Assembly (NCBI GenBank): GCA_026168455.1
Contig: CM047426.1
Location: 1,977,501 to 2,041,500, forward strand
Length of the DNA stretch: 64,000 bases
Reading direction: 5' to 3'
Source: Theocolax elegans
Taxonomy: Eukaryota; Arthropoda; Insecta; Hymenoptera; Cerocephalidae
The notes beneath the pieces were generated by a model that saw only the letters and a program-made list of their open reading frames with translations, made no database searches and was not told the origin of the DNA. Positions 1 to 10,984 of this stretch are shown here, one piece after another; the stretch's first letter is position 1, and each line of letters starts with the position of its first letter. The translations under genes and the position numbers were made by a program.

Positions 1-970
1 AGGTTATGTGATACCATTTTTTTTATTAATAATTAGATATTTATTGTTTAATTCAATTATTGCATTTGTGTTGCAATGATATTTGTTGTTTGTGATTGAG
101 GTTTTGAGGTTGGGAATAACTGTTATGTATGTAAAAATGGCTAGATTTTACCTAGTGATTTCGTTAATGGTAATACCTTAATACATATTTTATACCTCAT
201 TTGGTCGTTATTTATTTTTTCTCTTTGATTTCACGGTATTTGAATTTTAATATCTGTTGTTGGTTTCCAATTTTGATCCAATATTGATAGCCACTATTGA
301 TCCAATATATCGATACCCAATGGTGGATCAACCCGAGTAGAAATTCTAGCCAGGCCGCCTGAATTAGAAAACAGGGCCTGAAAAGGCCGCCTGTTAAGGG
401 CCGGGATACGAATGTAATGGAATTTACGTCAGGGCCTAATTTATTAGTTCGGATGTGACGTTATAGTAAAAGTCAATGTTGTTAGTTCGAATGTGAGGTT
501 AGTAATAGTATCTACAAATTATTAGTATTGTCTATAAATTTTCAGGTTAGAATTTATCAAGAGTTTTTTATAAATATAAAATGAGTAAAAAAATTGATTA
601 TGAAGCTGAATTTACTAAGAGTTCGAAGGTATCGATTGAAAAGAAAAATACATTATATAAATAGTGAAAGTTTAAAAAAACACTTTAATAATATAAAAGT
701 TTATGTAGTATTATATTGCTTTAAATATGTGAAAAGATTTAATTTGTATTGTATAAAAAAAGTGCAAAGTTATTAATATTATATATATTAAGATTGTTGT
801 AATTATTTGAAATTATATTAAACCATATATTTTAATTATTATCTATAATATTTAGTTTAATAAATATTAATGTATTAAAATGCATTTTATTTTATTTACA
901 AAACCTATACACACATACACGCGCGCGCACACACACACACACATATATATATGCGCGCACGCGCGTGTGT
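1..970. repeat. Kilobase tandem duplication, copy 1 (left part may be cut by the window)
   Basis: Positions 1-970 match 1126-about 2090 almost base for base, at an offset close to 1,126. Differences are mostly one-base changes in homopolymers and short indels. The copy includes the CCCGAGTAGAAAT end sequence (332), the short reading frame starting ATGAGTAAAAAAATTG (581) and the CA/CG microsatellite (about 907-982). The duplication includes DNA on both sides of the element end, so it is segmental and not a second transposition. Confidence 0.9.
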
Positions 971-1125
971 GTGCGTGTGTGTAAAAGGATTGTAATTATC
1001 AGAATTGTATTGTCAAATAATAAATGGTTTAATAGTAAGATTGCGTGTTATAAGTATTAAATAAAATAATTTATTTGTGGTGTTAGGAAATTTCTCTTTT
1101 AATATGTTATTTATTTAAATTAATT

Positions 1126-2090
1126 GAGTTATGTTATACCATTTTTTTTTATGTAATATTAGATATTTATTGTTTAATTCATATTGCATTTGTGTGCAAT
1201 GATATTTTGTTGTTTGTGCTTGAGGTTTTGAGGTTGGAATAACTGTTTGTATTGAAAAATGGCTAGATTTTACCTAGTGATTTCGTTAATGGTAATGACC
1301 TTAATACATATTTTATACCTCATTTGGTCGTTATTTATTTTTTCTCTTTGATTTCACGGTATTTGAATTTTAATATCTGTTGTTGGTTTCCAATTTTGAT
1401 CCAATATTGATAGCCACTATTGATCCAATATATCGATACCCAATGGTGGATCAACCCGAGTAGAAATTCTAGCCAGGCCGCCTGAATTAGAAAACAGGGC
1501 CTGAAAAGGCCGCCTGTTAAGGGCCGGGATACGAATGTAATGGAATTTACGTCAGGGCCTAATTTTATTAGTTCGGATGTGACGTTATAGTAAAAGTCAA
1601 TGTTGTTAGTTCGAATGTGAGGTTAGTAATAGTATCTACAAATTATATAGTATTGTCTATAAATTTTCAGGTTAGAATTTTATCAAGAGTTTTTTATAAA
1701 TATAAAATGAGTAAAAAAATTGATTATGAAGCTGAATTTACTAAGAGTTCGAAGGTATCGATTGAAAAGAAAAATACATTATATAAATAGTGAAAGTTTA
1801 AAAAAACACTTTAATAATATAAAAGTTTATGTAGTATTATATTGCTTTAAATATGTGAAAAGATTTAATTTTGTATTGTATAAAAAAAGTGCAAAGTTAT
1901 TAATATTATATTATATTAAGATTGTTGTAATTATTTAGAAATTATATTAAACCATATATTTTAATTATATTATCTATAATATTTATGTTTAATAAATATT
2001 AATGTATTAAAATGCATTTTATTTTATTTACAAAACCTATACACACATACACGCGCGCGCACACACACACACACACACGCGCGCGCGCAT
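1126..2090. repeat. Kilobase tandem duplication, copy 2
   Basis: Second copy of 1-970, separated from it by a unique AT-rich spacer (983-1125). It diverges from copy 1 inside the CA/CG microsatellite around 2080. The repeated 60-72 codon frames at 594 and 1720 are the same sequence read in a frame other than the one beginning ATGAGTAAAAAAATTG, and they have no recognisable protein character. Confidence 0.9.
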
Positions 2091-2412
2091 GTACGCACGC
2101 CTAATTAACCTTATATTTATAACTTTATATTAATATATTTTGTGGTTTTGAATATTCCCGGCGTCCTCTAAAGTTTAACAATTAAAAACAAATGTAAATA
2201 ACAAATACATTCAGATTTAGTTTTTACTACTAATTAAGTGCCTTAATATCACCTGAACATACCCAGAAAATAGTATTACATAAAACAGGCCCTGATCTCC
2301 ACCCCATTACATTTTATAAAGGCCCTTTACAGGCACCTGTTCAGGGCCTTTTAATATTCGTCAGGTACCTGAACAGGGCCTTATTTTTGCCTGGAAATCA
2401 TTTCTACTCGGG
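1455..2412. mobile_element. Non-autonomous or decayed EnSpm-like element
   Basis: Inverted ends: CCCGAGTAGAAAT followed by CTAGCCAGGC at 1455 (and its duplicate at 332), and GCCTGG followed by ATTTCTACTCGGG at 2389-2412. Just inside both ends lie several CAGGGCCTG or AGGCCGCCTG blocks, a subterminal-repeat pattern typical of EnSpm/CACTA elements. Outside both ends are palindromic words of the CCAAYRTTGG type (for example 2426, 2457, 278), so the true terminus may lie further out. The word GTAGAAAT is shared with the ends of the large transposon at 20513. A short frame starting ATGAGTAAAAAAATTGATTA (27 codons) sits near the left end and may be the remnant of a first exon. No convincing target-site duplication was found. 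Confidence 0.6.
2036..2100. repeat. CA/CG microsatellite
   Basis: Alternating purine-pyrimidine tract (ACAC and GCGC runs), duplicated from about 907-982. Such tracts can adopt left-handed DNA, and this one marks where the two kilobase copies stop matching. Confidence 0.9.
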
Positions 2413-3042
2413 AATATGTACATCCAACGTTGAAGTCCAGTATTTATACATAATGTTGGTCCAACATTGATATTAAACCTAGGATCAGTAATCAGCATTC
2501 GTACCCAACGATTTAACAATAAAAAATATATATTTTCTTCATTATGCTCAAAAAACGTATCACCTAACCTCAACATTTTCAGTTTTCAGTAAAGTTATCA
2601 TATTTTCGTACAATTTACCGTAACTTTCAATGAGAGCAATTTAAAAATTACAAAGACGAACCGTCCATTATTTTGAGGTTAGAAATAACTATCCTATTGG
2701 TAATCACTAACCTCTTTCTACCTACTTTTAAAAACTCAGAACAAGGTAAATATTTTAATTTTTAGGTTACTTTTTCGTCATACAGATTCGTTAATATTGA
2801 AACAAAAATCTTATACTTAAACTTGAATTACTAAAGTACGAAGAAAACAAATATTCGAAATCGATACATCCTTTCACCAATACATACACACACAAACAAT
2901 CTGCAACCGATCGTATAAACCGCCAATCAATCAATTAATTTGCACACCGTAAAAAAGAGGAAAAATTATATTGGTGGAAGCGCAAGATAACAAAATGACA
3001 ACTCTCGTTGAAAAAGAAAAAAAATTTACTTTTCGGTTGCAG
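2413..3042. other. AT-rich DNA upstream of the proposed leader exon
   Basis: Contains palindromic CCAACGTTG-like words close to the element end (2424-2500) and an AGGTTAGAAATAACT word (2676) resembling a subterminal word of the 20.5-kb transposon. No gene was recognised. It could hold the DIP promoter or an upstream intron. Confidence 0.4.
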
Positions 3043-3153
3043 GCATGTCGCTGCAAGAGAAAGGCGGAAATAGAGGTTCACGCCTCGGAAGATGGGGTTA
3101 AGCAGATAAGAAAAGGACGATACAAGTCCTAGTGGTGGCGCTACGGTAGCTGA
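3043..3153 (+). promoter_or_regulatory. Likely 5' untranslated segment with a short upstream ORF
   Basis: A pyrimidine-containing TTTTCGGTTGCAG precedes 3043 and may be a splice acceptor. The segment is unusually rich in G+C compared with its surroundings. It contains an upstream ATG at 3044 followed by 18 codons and a TAA (uORF), out of frame with the DIP start. The role is inferred only from position before the proposed leader exon; no core promoter was identified. Confidence 0.35.
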
Positions 3154-3247
3154 ATGCCAAAGCAGCAAAATACGACAACGCTGCCGCGGCGCACGATGCT
3201 CTGCCAGCGTAGCCTTGCCATTCTCTTCATCGTCAACGTGCCTATCG
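3154..3247 (+). CDS. Proposed first coding exon of DIP-family gene (signal peptide)
   Basis: This exon would encode residues 1-31 plus one base of the next codon. Seen: an in-frame TGA immediately precedes the ATG at 3154, and a second in-frame ATG lies at 3196 (residue 15). A basic stretch is followed by the hydrophobic run SLAILFIVNVPIVTCL (residues 20-35), which continues across the splice into exon 2. The exon ends at a consensus GTAAGT donor (3248) after the first base of a codon, matching the acceptor at 52114/52115, which supplies the last two bases (joined codon GTG, Val32). DIP-family proteins are secreted or GPI-anchored, so a leader is expected just before the EPDF motif that opens Ig1. 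A plausible acceptor (TTGCAG, ending 3042) would start a 5'UTR-containing exon at 3043. The assignment is inferred from phase, donor and hydrophobicity. Another leader exon in the 49-kb interval is possible. Confidence 0.62.
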
Positions 3248-4957
3248 GTAAGTGTAGATACTCTACTGTTACCGACTGTGTTATTATTTATAATCAATTA
3301 TTCTGTATTACAAATTTGACGTATCGCTACAGTTTCTTAAACAAATCTACTTATAATGTAACTGCTTTCATCAATAATAATGCATTGAACTATTATCTTT
3401 TAGTATATGTTTCATCGAAAAGTGATTTTTTAAAAAGTATAATGTTTCATTGAATAGTGATTGTTTAAACACTATAATAATTCATCAAAAGTATAATATT
3501 TCATTCATTAGTAATTTTTTAAAAAGTGTGTTCTATCGAACAGGTTTAAATTCTAAAAAACAAAGTATTTTTTAATCTTTAAATTAATTATATTACTATA
3601 TACATTAATCCTTAGTTTTTTTAATAATTTTGCAAAATTTCATTCTGTTCAAAAAATTACATTTTGATAGAAGAAATGAATGAATTGAAATATTTCTATT
3701 ACAAATTAATTAATTAACAAAATTTTTAAACAAAAGATACTTAAAATGTTTAATATAACTTATCTATTTTATTTTACGTAATTATTTAACTATTTCCTAT
3801 AATTTTGCAAGCTTTTTAGCTTTTTCGATGAAGTGCATGTGTTAAAATAAATCATGCTACGATGTGTCATAATCAATAAAAACTCCTTGTTGCAAATAAA
3901 TTACCGAAAAAATTTGTAAAAATTAATAACAATACAATTTATTGAAAAAATTCGTAAACTCATTACACAATAAATTATTAATTAAATTCTCTAAATTTTA
4001 ACCCACCCGTAAAAAAATGTTCGTACATAAACAAGTAATTAAATTTCACGTACATTGATTCCATAATGCAACTATAAATTAAACAATATAAAAACAAAAA
4101 ATTTAATAAAAAAAAGAAACTTGTTAATCGATTCGATTAAAAACTTTGTCATAACGAATAACAACATAACGAAATTCAAATTAATTAACTCGTTCGACGC
4201 GCACGTAATCAAAATAGTTTGACAACGAAATCGCACGCAAAATATTCGATAAAATTTTTGTACACTTTGCGGTATAATATTAAAATATAACGAGAGAAAG
4301 GAGGAGAACGTTACTAAACGGTACGTTGAATTATTTTTTCTTTTTGTGCAAGTACGGATTTAAAATAAACCTTACATATATACGTGGAAAATTGAATTAA
4401 ACACACATCACTCGGATGAAGTTATATTTTCTACATCTAATTTAAATGCGGGTAATTTTAACGTCTAAAATAAAGTCGATTTTATACAAAGTGAAAATCT
4501 GTGTTGTAATTAACATTGGACCGATCGAGCTTTAACTAAATATTACTTTGAATTGATCAAATTTATTTATAGTGTATATGGAGATTTAGTTTCGTATAAT
4601 GCACCTGTACCTTTTTATAGCATCGATAATTTAATCTTTAATGAAAAGTAAAGATTGGAGTCATTTTTTTTTTATTTAAGAGACGTTGTGGCAGTTACGT
4701 GAGAACGAAGTTTTCTTATTATATATATTATAAATATATCATGAATTTATTTTTGATTAACTTTTTTTTTTAGAGTGAATTCAAGTTTCTTTTTTACTTA
4801 AAGTTTTTGGAGGTGACAATGTTTTACCTGTAAAATTGATTAAAATTAAACATTTAATTCGTGGTAAAATACAGAATATATCATAATGAACATTAATTAA
4901 AATATAGCTTTTGTGAGCATGTTGAAATTATAGTTAGAAAAAGTGACTAAAGCAGAA
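3248..4957. other. AT-rich intron DNA with a short minisatellite
   Basis: About 3410-3535 carries three to four degenerate units of roughly 36 bp built on ATCGAAAAGTGATTTTTTAA. The remainder is simple AT-rich sequence without recognisable genes or elements. Confidence 0.5.
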
Positions 4958-4965
4958 TCATCAGA

Positions 4966-5010
4966 ATCCTTGGTTCAGCAAAGTACCCAAAACCAGCGTT
5001 CGTACTCACT
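4966..5010. repeat. Extra copy of the end of the 5.1-kb foldback element
   Basis: CCTTGGTTCAGCAAAGTACC and the following 25 bases match the left end of the element at 5126 (GGTTCAGCAAAGGACCC, then AATACTCACTT), in direct orientation about 160 bp upstream. This is either a partial duplication or a nested insertion. Confidence 0.7.
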
Positions 5011-5125
5011 TGGCATACAAAGATTTATTTTGAGTTTAAATTTTGTGGGAAACTTCATTAAGTGAAATAGAATTATAAAAACATGAAGTTAATGTTGTTA
5101 ATAAAAAAAATTTTATTTTTATACT

Positions 5126-5627
5126 ATTCCTGGTTCAGCAAAGGACCCAAAATCAGTGTTAATACTCACTTCTTCTAAGGCTTATTTTTCAGTTTTCATT
5201 ATATTGGTCTAAAATTTAAGGTTAACATCTTTGATTTAATTTTTAGAAAGTATGTTGAACGGAATTATAAAAATACGAATTTAATGTTGTTAAACACAAT
5301 AATATTTGATTTTCCAACATTTTTTTCATTTTCTAGGGAAATTTTTGTTAAGTATTAGTAAATTGTCGATTGTTGAGGGTTAATAATACATAAAATCCAA
5401 TTTATTTATTGAAGTGCAGTTACACAATTTACTAATTTAACAATGGAGAGTGAAAATTACAAATTTGTCAAGTATTGTTTTAGACGAAGTTGAGAAGTTT
5501 TTCAATATTTTTGTTTCAATTACTTTCTAATTTAACGAAGCTTTTCACAAAATTTCATCCTAAACTAATGAAAACTCAAAAATGAACCTTATGATAAGTG
5601 ATTTTAGGCTCTTTGCTAAATCATATC
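5126..5627. mobile_element. Foldback MITE of about 500 bp
   Basis: The left arm GGTTCAGCAAAGGACCC with following AAAATCA and TTTTCAGTTTTCATTA blocks is found inverted at 5550-5627 (ending GGCTCTTTGCTAAATCAT). The inversion extends inwards, with ATTAGTAAATTGT around 5347 opposite ACAATTTACTAAT around 5430. The element therefore folds nearly end to end. There is no coding capacity. The superfamily is not clear and no target duplication was identified. Confidence 0.75.
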
Positions 5628-6965
5628 TATTTTGTTAATTTTTATTTTTAAAATTTCAAAATATTAACAACATCAATATCTTAATTTATATATACTAACA
5701 TAATATAATATTATGTATTAAAATAAATTAATTTTATTATTTTTATTGAAATTAAAAATTTTTATAAATTTTATTGATGTAAAAGTATCTGGCTATTTTT
5801 GTTAGCAAACATTGCTGACATGGCGTTGCTGTAAATCTCATAAAATTATTAATTAATTTTTTTTTCGCAGTATAATTTCCTTTTCTTGTTCAAAATTTCT
5901 GTACGTAATGAATACAAAACTATTGTCATGACAAATTCTGACCAAAATATAACACTGCCTCCTTTAATAAAAAAAAATTCGGATATCGTTGGAAAAAGAT
6001 TTAGTAATGGATTTATATTTCTTTTATTTTTTTTTAACAAACTCGAGCTACAGCAAGTGTAATCGAGTCAGCGTACCTCTCCGATTTAGTTTCAAGAACG
6101 TTCATTACTAGTTTGTTTTATCTCGTTCTTTCATACTAATATTACAATAGCACCGAAGAGATACAAAAAAAAGCGAAGATAAACAAGGAATCAAACGAAA
6201 TCATAGTTAATTAAAATTTGTTTGTCTACGAAAACACTTCATCCTTTTTATTAAGAAAAAAAATTAGGCACCCGAAAGAGAATAGCGTATGAGTGTGTGT
6301 CTGTATATTTTTTTATTTTCTTCACGTATTTCATGAAATTTTTTTTGTCTTTGCTCCTCGAACGACTATGACTCTGCAACGTAGATACGATTCTTCTAAA
6401 AGCTCCTCAAGCTTTCTTCTCTCTTCTCATCTTATCTAACAACGAACTTTACGGCCAAATTGGCAGGAGACGACTGGGTCGATCCCAAATGGTAACGTGA
6501 TTAATCGTTTCCACAGCATTTTATATATATAGATGTATAAGACGAGAATGAAGAGGTTAGGAGATAGGGGGGGATGTGTAATTTTATACTATTGTTACAT
6601 TTTTCGATGCTATTTTGCCGATCGTGTTTTAATTAATTTTTTGCTTGGGGATCGAAGGGTTATTTTAAAGTAACGCAGAATGCTGAGTACAGATAGCTGA
6701 TTCTTTTTTATTTTATTATTTTTATTTATTTATTTATTTTTTTTTTTTTGAAGAATATGAAATGTTAAATGGAAAGTGTCGTCATAAGTCGATGGTGGAG
6801 TAGGTTTTTAGGGTTTTTTTAAGACGTGTTACACTGTTGGTAATGAAAGAATTGTATAATGAATTTAAAAATGTAGAAATTTTAATAAAGGTAATATAAA
6901 TTTCTTATGTTAAACAGAAAGAATTTTACTAAAAATTATTTTAAGCTTAAATTATGAACGGCGTC
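5628..6965. other. AT-rich intron DNA, nothing recognised
   Basis: Homopolymer-rich sequence. A somewhat more complex stretch at 6040-6500 (CTCGAGC, TCGATCCCAAATGG) has no coding pattern. No element or RNA gene was seen. Confidence 0.5.
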
Positions 6966-7802
6966 TTGAATGCTATTAGTATTTTTATATTATTATTAAA
7001 AGTTTTTATTTATATTATAGATCCTTCTTTTTTTACGGTATATCAAAATTGTTTTCAAAGTTTTTTTATTAAAATAGAATGTATATAGGTTTTGGTATAC
7101 CGAGAAGATACTGTTTTTTTCTATTATTATTAGATTTTTAATTTTCTTATTTGACTGTAGAATTCGAATAATCGACAGGGGTAAAATTATTTATCAATAA
7201 AGTGTTAATTATTTTATTTTTAATAAAAATTTGATTTCTTTTAAACAGGTATTTTTAAGTCACACTTGCTTTAACTGTTTCAGATTTTTAAATTCAATAG
7301 TTTAATTAATTTTATAATTTTATTATTATATTCGGATTACTGTAAGAGTTAACACGTTTTACCAATATTTACCGATAAAGTATTACTTATTAAATTTTAT
7401 TAAAGATGGATGTTTCTTTAAAAAAAAGTTTTGTATACATCTAAGACTTTCTTAACGATTTTATTTCAAATTTCTTAAGTAATTTGTTAAATTTTAGTTA
7501 AAAAAATGGTATTTTCTTCTTTTCTTTTTGCTAACAATTTCAGACAAAAATATTATTGCATTTTCAAAGACCTTTCCTTACGAACAAATGTCAAATCAAG
7601 GTATTAATTGGTAAGAGATGATTCTCGAAAATGCAGTCATAATTTATATACATATTCAGTACACAATTAGAACTATGGATAAACAAAAAGCAAACAACGC
7701 TCCTTTTTATATGCATACACTCATATATTTTCTTATTTATTATTAATTACCGCACTGTCGATAATGTAGGGATTATAAAAATTGATTTTAACACCCCTTA
7801 TA
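6966..7802. repeat. 837-bp direct repeat, copy 1
   Basis: Nearly identical to 8187-9025, beginning TTGAATGCTATTAG and ending TTTTAACACCCCTTATA in both. Differences are confined mainly to homopolymer length and to dinucleotide or trinucleotide counts. It is AT-rich and non-coding. Confidence 0.92.
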
Positions 7803-8186
7803 CCCATTATTAAACGGGTTTTTACAGGGACACCCCTACCACCTATGTGTGGGGGTGAAGACATTCCAGTTTTCCCATCCCGATCCCCACAGTCTCGCAT
7901 TCGACCGGGGTTATCCCGTGAGGGAAGCGAAAACCTTTGTAGGAAAACCTTCCCGAGAGCCGGTGTATTGAAACATCTTTTTGGGTGTCAAAGTCACCTT
8001 GCGTGGACCAAACACCGAAACCGACTGTTCACACCTCCCCCCGCTCACGTTGTGAAGTTGGAAAAAACAACCTACGGTCCGAAAGCCGCACAAGAATGGT
8101 GTCCCCATCAGTGCGAACGCACTCAGGTGCTGCTTAACTTTCGTGATCGGCCGAGTGCGTCTACGCCTCCTCCGACACCGTGTCGG
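7803..8186 (-). mobile_element. GC-rich 384-bp insert with a 5S-rRNA-like stretch (SINE-like)
   Basis: On the minus strand, reading down from 8186, the sequence contains CCGATCACGAAAGTTAAGC (within 8127-8152) and, after about 30 bases, GATGGGGACACC (8109-8098). These correspond in order and spacing to the 5S rRNA core CCGATCACCGAAGTTAAGC and the GGATGGGTGACC box, that is, to the internal RNA polymerase III promoter. The flanking bases do not form a normal full 5S gene. About 290 further bases of GC-rich sequence follow. It lies exactly between the two 837/839-bp repeats. Reading: a 5S-derived SINE (SINE3-like), or a 5S pseudogene with some spacer. No poly(A) or target duplication was found, and the 171-codon plus-strand frame across it is probably incidental. 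Confidence 0.55.
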
Positions 8187-9025
8187 TTGAATGCTATTAG
8201 TATTTTTATATTATTATTAAAGTTTTTTTATTTTTATAGATCCTTCTTTTTTTTACGGTATATCAAATTGTTTTCAAAGTTTTTTTTATTAAAATAGAAT
8301 GTATATAGGTTTTGGTATACCGAGAAGATACTGTTTTTTTCTATTATATTAGATTTTTAATTTTCTTATTTGACTGTAGAATTCGAATAATCGACAGTGG
8401 TAAAATTATTTATCAATAAAGTGTTAATTATTTTATTTTTAATAAAAATTTGATTTCTTTTAAACAGGTATTTTTAAGTCACACTTGCTTTAACTGTTTC
8501 AGATTTTTAAATTCAATAGTTTAATTAATTTTATAATTTTATTATTATATTCGGATTACTGTAAGAGTTAACACGTTTTACCAATATTTACCGATAAAGT
8601 ATTACTTATTAAATTTTTATTAAAGATGGATGTTTCTTTAAAAAAAAGCTTTTTGTATACATCTAAGACTTTCTTAACGATTTTATTTCAAATTTCTTAA
8701 GTAATTTGTTAAATTTTAGTTAAAAAAATGGTATTTTCTTCTTTTCTTTTTGCTAACAATTTCAGACAAAAATATTATTGCATTTTCAAAGACCTTTCCT
8801 TACGAACAAATGTCAAATCAAGGTATTAATTGGTAAGAGATGATTCTCGCAAAATGCAGTCATAATTTATATACATATTCAGTACACAATTAGAACTATG
8901 GATAAACAAAAAGCAAACAACGCTCCTTTTTATATGCATACACTCATATATTTTCTTATTTATTATTAATTACCGCACTGTCGATAATGTAGGGATTATA
9001 AAAATTGATTTTAACACCCCTTATA
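8187..9025. repeat. 839-bp direct repeat, copy 2
   Basis: Second copy of 6966-7802. Immediately to its right the sequence turns into a decayed SINE tail, whereas copy 1 is followed by the GC-rich insert. Confidence 0.92.
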
Positions 9026-9039
9026 ATTTTTGTGTTGTG

Positions 9040-9112
9040 AAGAACATGGTGTAACCTCCGTTGATGATTAACACCAAATTTGAGAGTAGAAAAAGAGCGA
9101 TATTAAAATAAT
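9040..9112 (+). mobile_element. Degenerate 3' end of the tRNA-SINE family
   Basis: CTCCGTTGATGATTAACACC followed by AGAGCGATATTAAAATAATA resembles the 3' part of the full SINE at 45377 (TCCGTCGCTGATTAGC ... AGAGCGACGTTAAATAA). The 5' head is missing. Confidence 0.5.
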
Positions 9113-9747
9113 AAAGAAATCTTTTCTTCCCATCATTTTGGCAAAAGTCAAATTTTACCGACCGAGTCTATGAACCCGAAAAAATTAAATGGTTATTAAA
9201 ACCAAGACATCATTACCCTTTGTTTCAGAATTATCCAACACTAAATAGAATATTATTCAAAACTAATATCAATAAATTAAAAAATATTTGAGGAAGGAAA
9301 TTGTAACAGCAAATTAACATTGGATTTCTTTTCCCCAGACATTTTTGAATGCATCAATAATTTTAATTTTCAAATTTTACTCGTTGCTAGGTAATGCACT
9401 AGATCAAAGGACACTCGTGTCTTCCTTGCTTACAATTACCATATTTATCTAGTTGGTTAATTTTTATCTCGGTCGGTAATAATCAACTTCAACAAACCAA
9501 ATTCACAACAACTTGTACAAAACATAAACGAATGAGAAAAAAGAAAAATCCAACGGTTTACGTACACATATTAACGCGAGTGAAAAAGAGAAACAAAAAA
9601 AAAGGAAAAAAAAGATGGTATGTTAAATTCCATTAGAAAACGAGATCTCGCCGACAAGATTGCAGTTTAAAATTGAAGAGATTCCTCGATCCTTCCTTTA
9701 CAGCGGTATATATGTAAAAACCAAATCTGAGTATCTTTCATGAAAGC
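9113..9747. other. AT-rich intron DNA, nothing recognised
   Basis: No coding pattern, inverted ends or tandem structure noticed. Confidence 0.45.
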
Positions 9748-9851
9748 ATACACACAGAGACACACACACACACTCACACACACACGTACACACCATCTAC
9801 TTGCGCGAACGAGGGGCATAATACACATGTAAGCACAAAATCCAGCATTAA

Positions 9852-9888
<37 letters not shown>

Positions 9889-9900
9889 TACATATATATA
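9748..9900. repeat. CA-rich and TA microsatellites
   Basis: CACA tract about 9748-9793 and a long TATA tract about 9853-9900. The Tyr/Ile/Val-rich frames over it are artefacts of the repeat. Confidence 0.92.
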
Positions 9901-10984
9901 CATGTACGTATACATATAACCTCTCGAGGGATAGTCGGCTTTTCACAGCCGGATAAGACGCGCAAAGGAAATCTAAGTACCCTTATATGTGTATATGTAG
10001 ATAAAGTTGGATGAAACGAATCGGTCGAGAAGATCCGATCCATACCCTCCTTTGATACACATTGAATTCGTATACATACGTGTGTAAGAAAAATTTTTGA
10101 TTCGCAGGAACGAAAACGAACTGTGATATATTTTTTTTTCCTAACCTATATGTCTATACACATCGAGTGTGTGTGTGCAGTATGTAGAAACTGTTTGTGT
10201 AGGCAAGTCGCCATTGATCCTCTTTTCTGCATGTATAGTCGAGGATTTTTTCGTCCTCCACCCATCCACCTTAAGAATTGTTTATAAGACTTCCGTGACC
10301 GTCAACCACCGAAACTGCAGGCAGACGGCCAAGAGAGAAAGAGAGAGAGAGAGAGGAGGGATTGTATTTACAAGGTTTTCCTGTCTGGTGCATAACACAG
10401 ACACACCATATTCTTCCTTTATTTCCTTCCTTCCTTCCTTCCTTCCGGTTTACCGGAATCTTACCTTTTGTGTGCGAGACTGCGGGCTGTCTTCTTCCTC
10501 GATCCGACAGATTTTTTTTAGATTCGATTTCAAACGACTTGTCTTCTTATTCTTACCTTCTAAGCGTTTTTATATGTGTGTATGTGTATATTTTTTAGTA
10601 CGTCATATTGGACATTTTCCTGAGTTGACGATGTACGGTCTTACCTTTTTTCTTTTATCTTCGTTTAGCGTCTTAGACTTTTTGAGGAATTGTTTGACTT
10701 TTTTTTACCGCGATGTAATTATTTCGAGTTTGAATCGGATGTGTAAGTTAATAAGTTAGAATTAGAATTGTTTGTTTTCGTAATTATGGGGTAAATATAG
10801 TTTTGTAGGTTATAAACTGGAAATTAGCTAGACGTTGACACTTTAGAATTTACCATAAATAATTAATTACGTTCATTTGTTTATTTAATTTTGTCGGTTA
10901 TACTGTTTTATAGGTTACAATATTTTTAATCAATTAATCACTTAAATATACAATAAACATATCTTTAACTTACATCAGTTGGAA
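9901..10984. other. Mixed-composition intron block with GA and TTCC microsatellites
   Basis: GA tract about 10332-10355 and TTCC tract about 10425-10446. The 9,930-10,700 stretch is less AT-rich than most of the intron. That would fit a regulatory region, but no specific site can be named. The Phe/Leu/Ser-rich frame at 10169-10759 has no recognisable domain. Confidence 0.5.

Noticed and set aside
7782..8297. 171-codon plus-strand frame across the GC-rich insert
   Set aside because: It crosses from repeat DNA through the 5S-like insert into the second repeat and has no protein features. The minus-strand 5S similarity explains the composition.
6966..9025. LTR retrotransposon with 837/839-bp LTRs
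   Set aside because: The 384-bp interior has no gag/pol frame, no primer-binding site after the first repeat and no polypurine tract before the second. The repeats do not show TG...CA ends.
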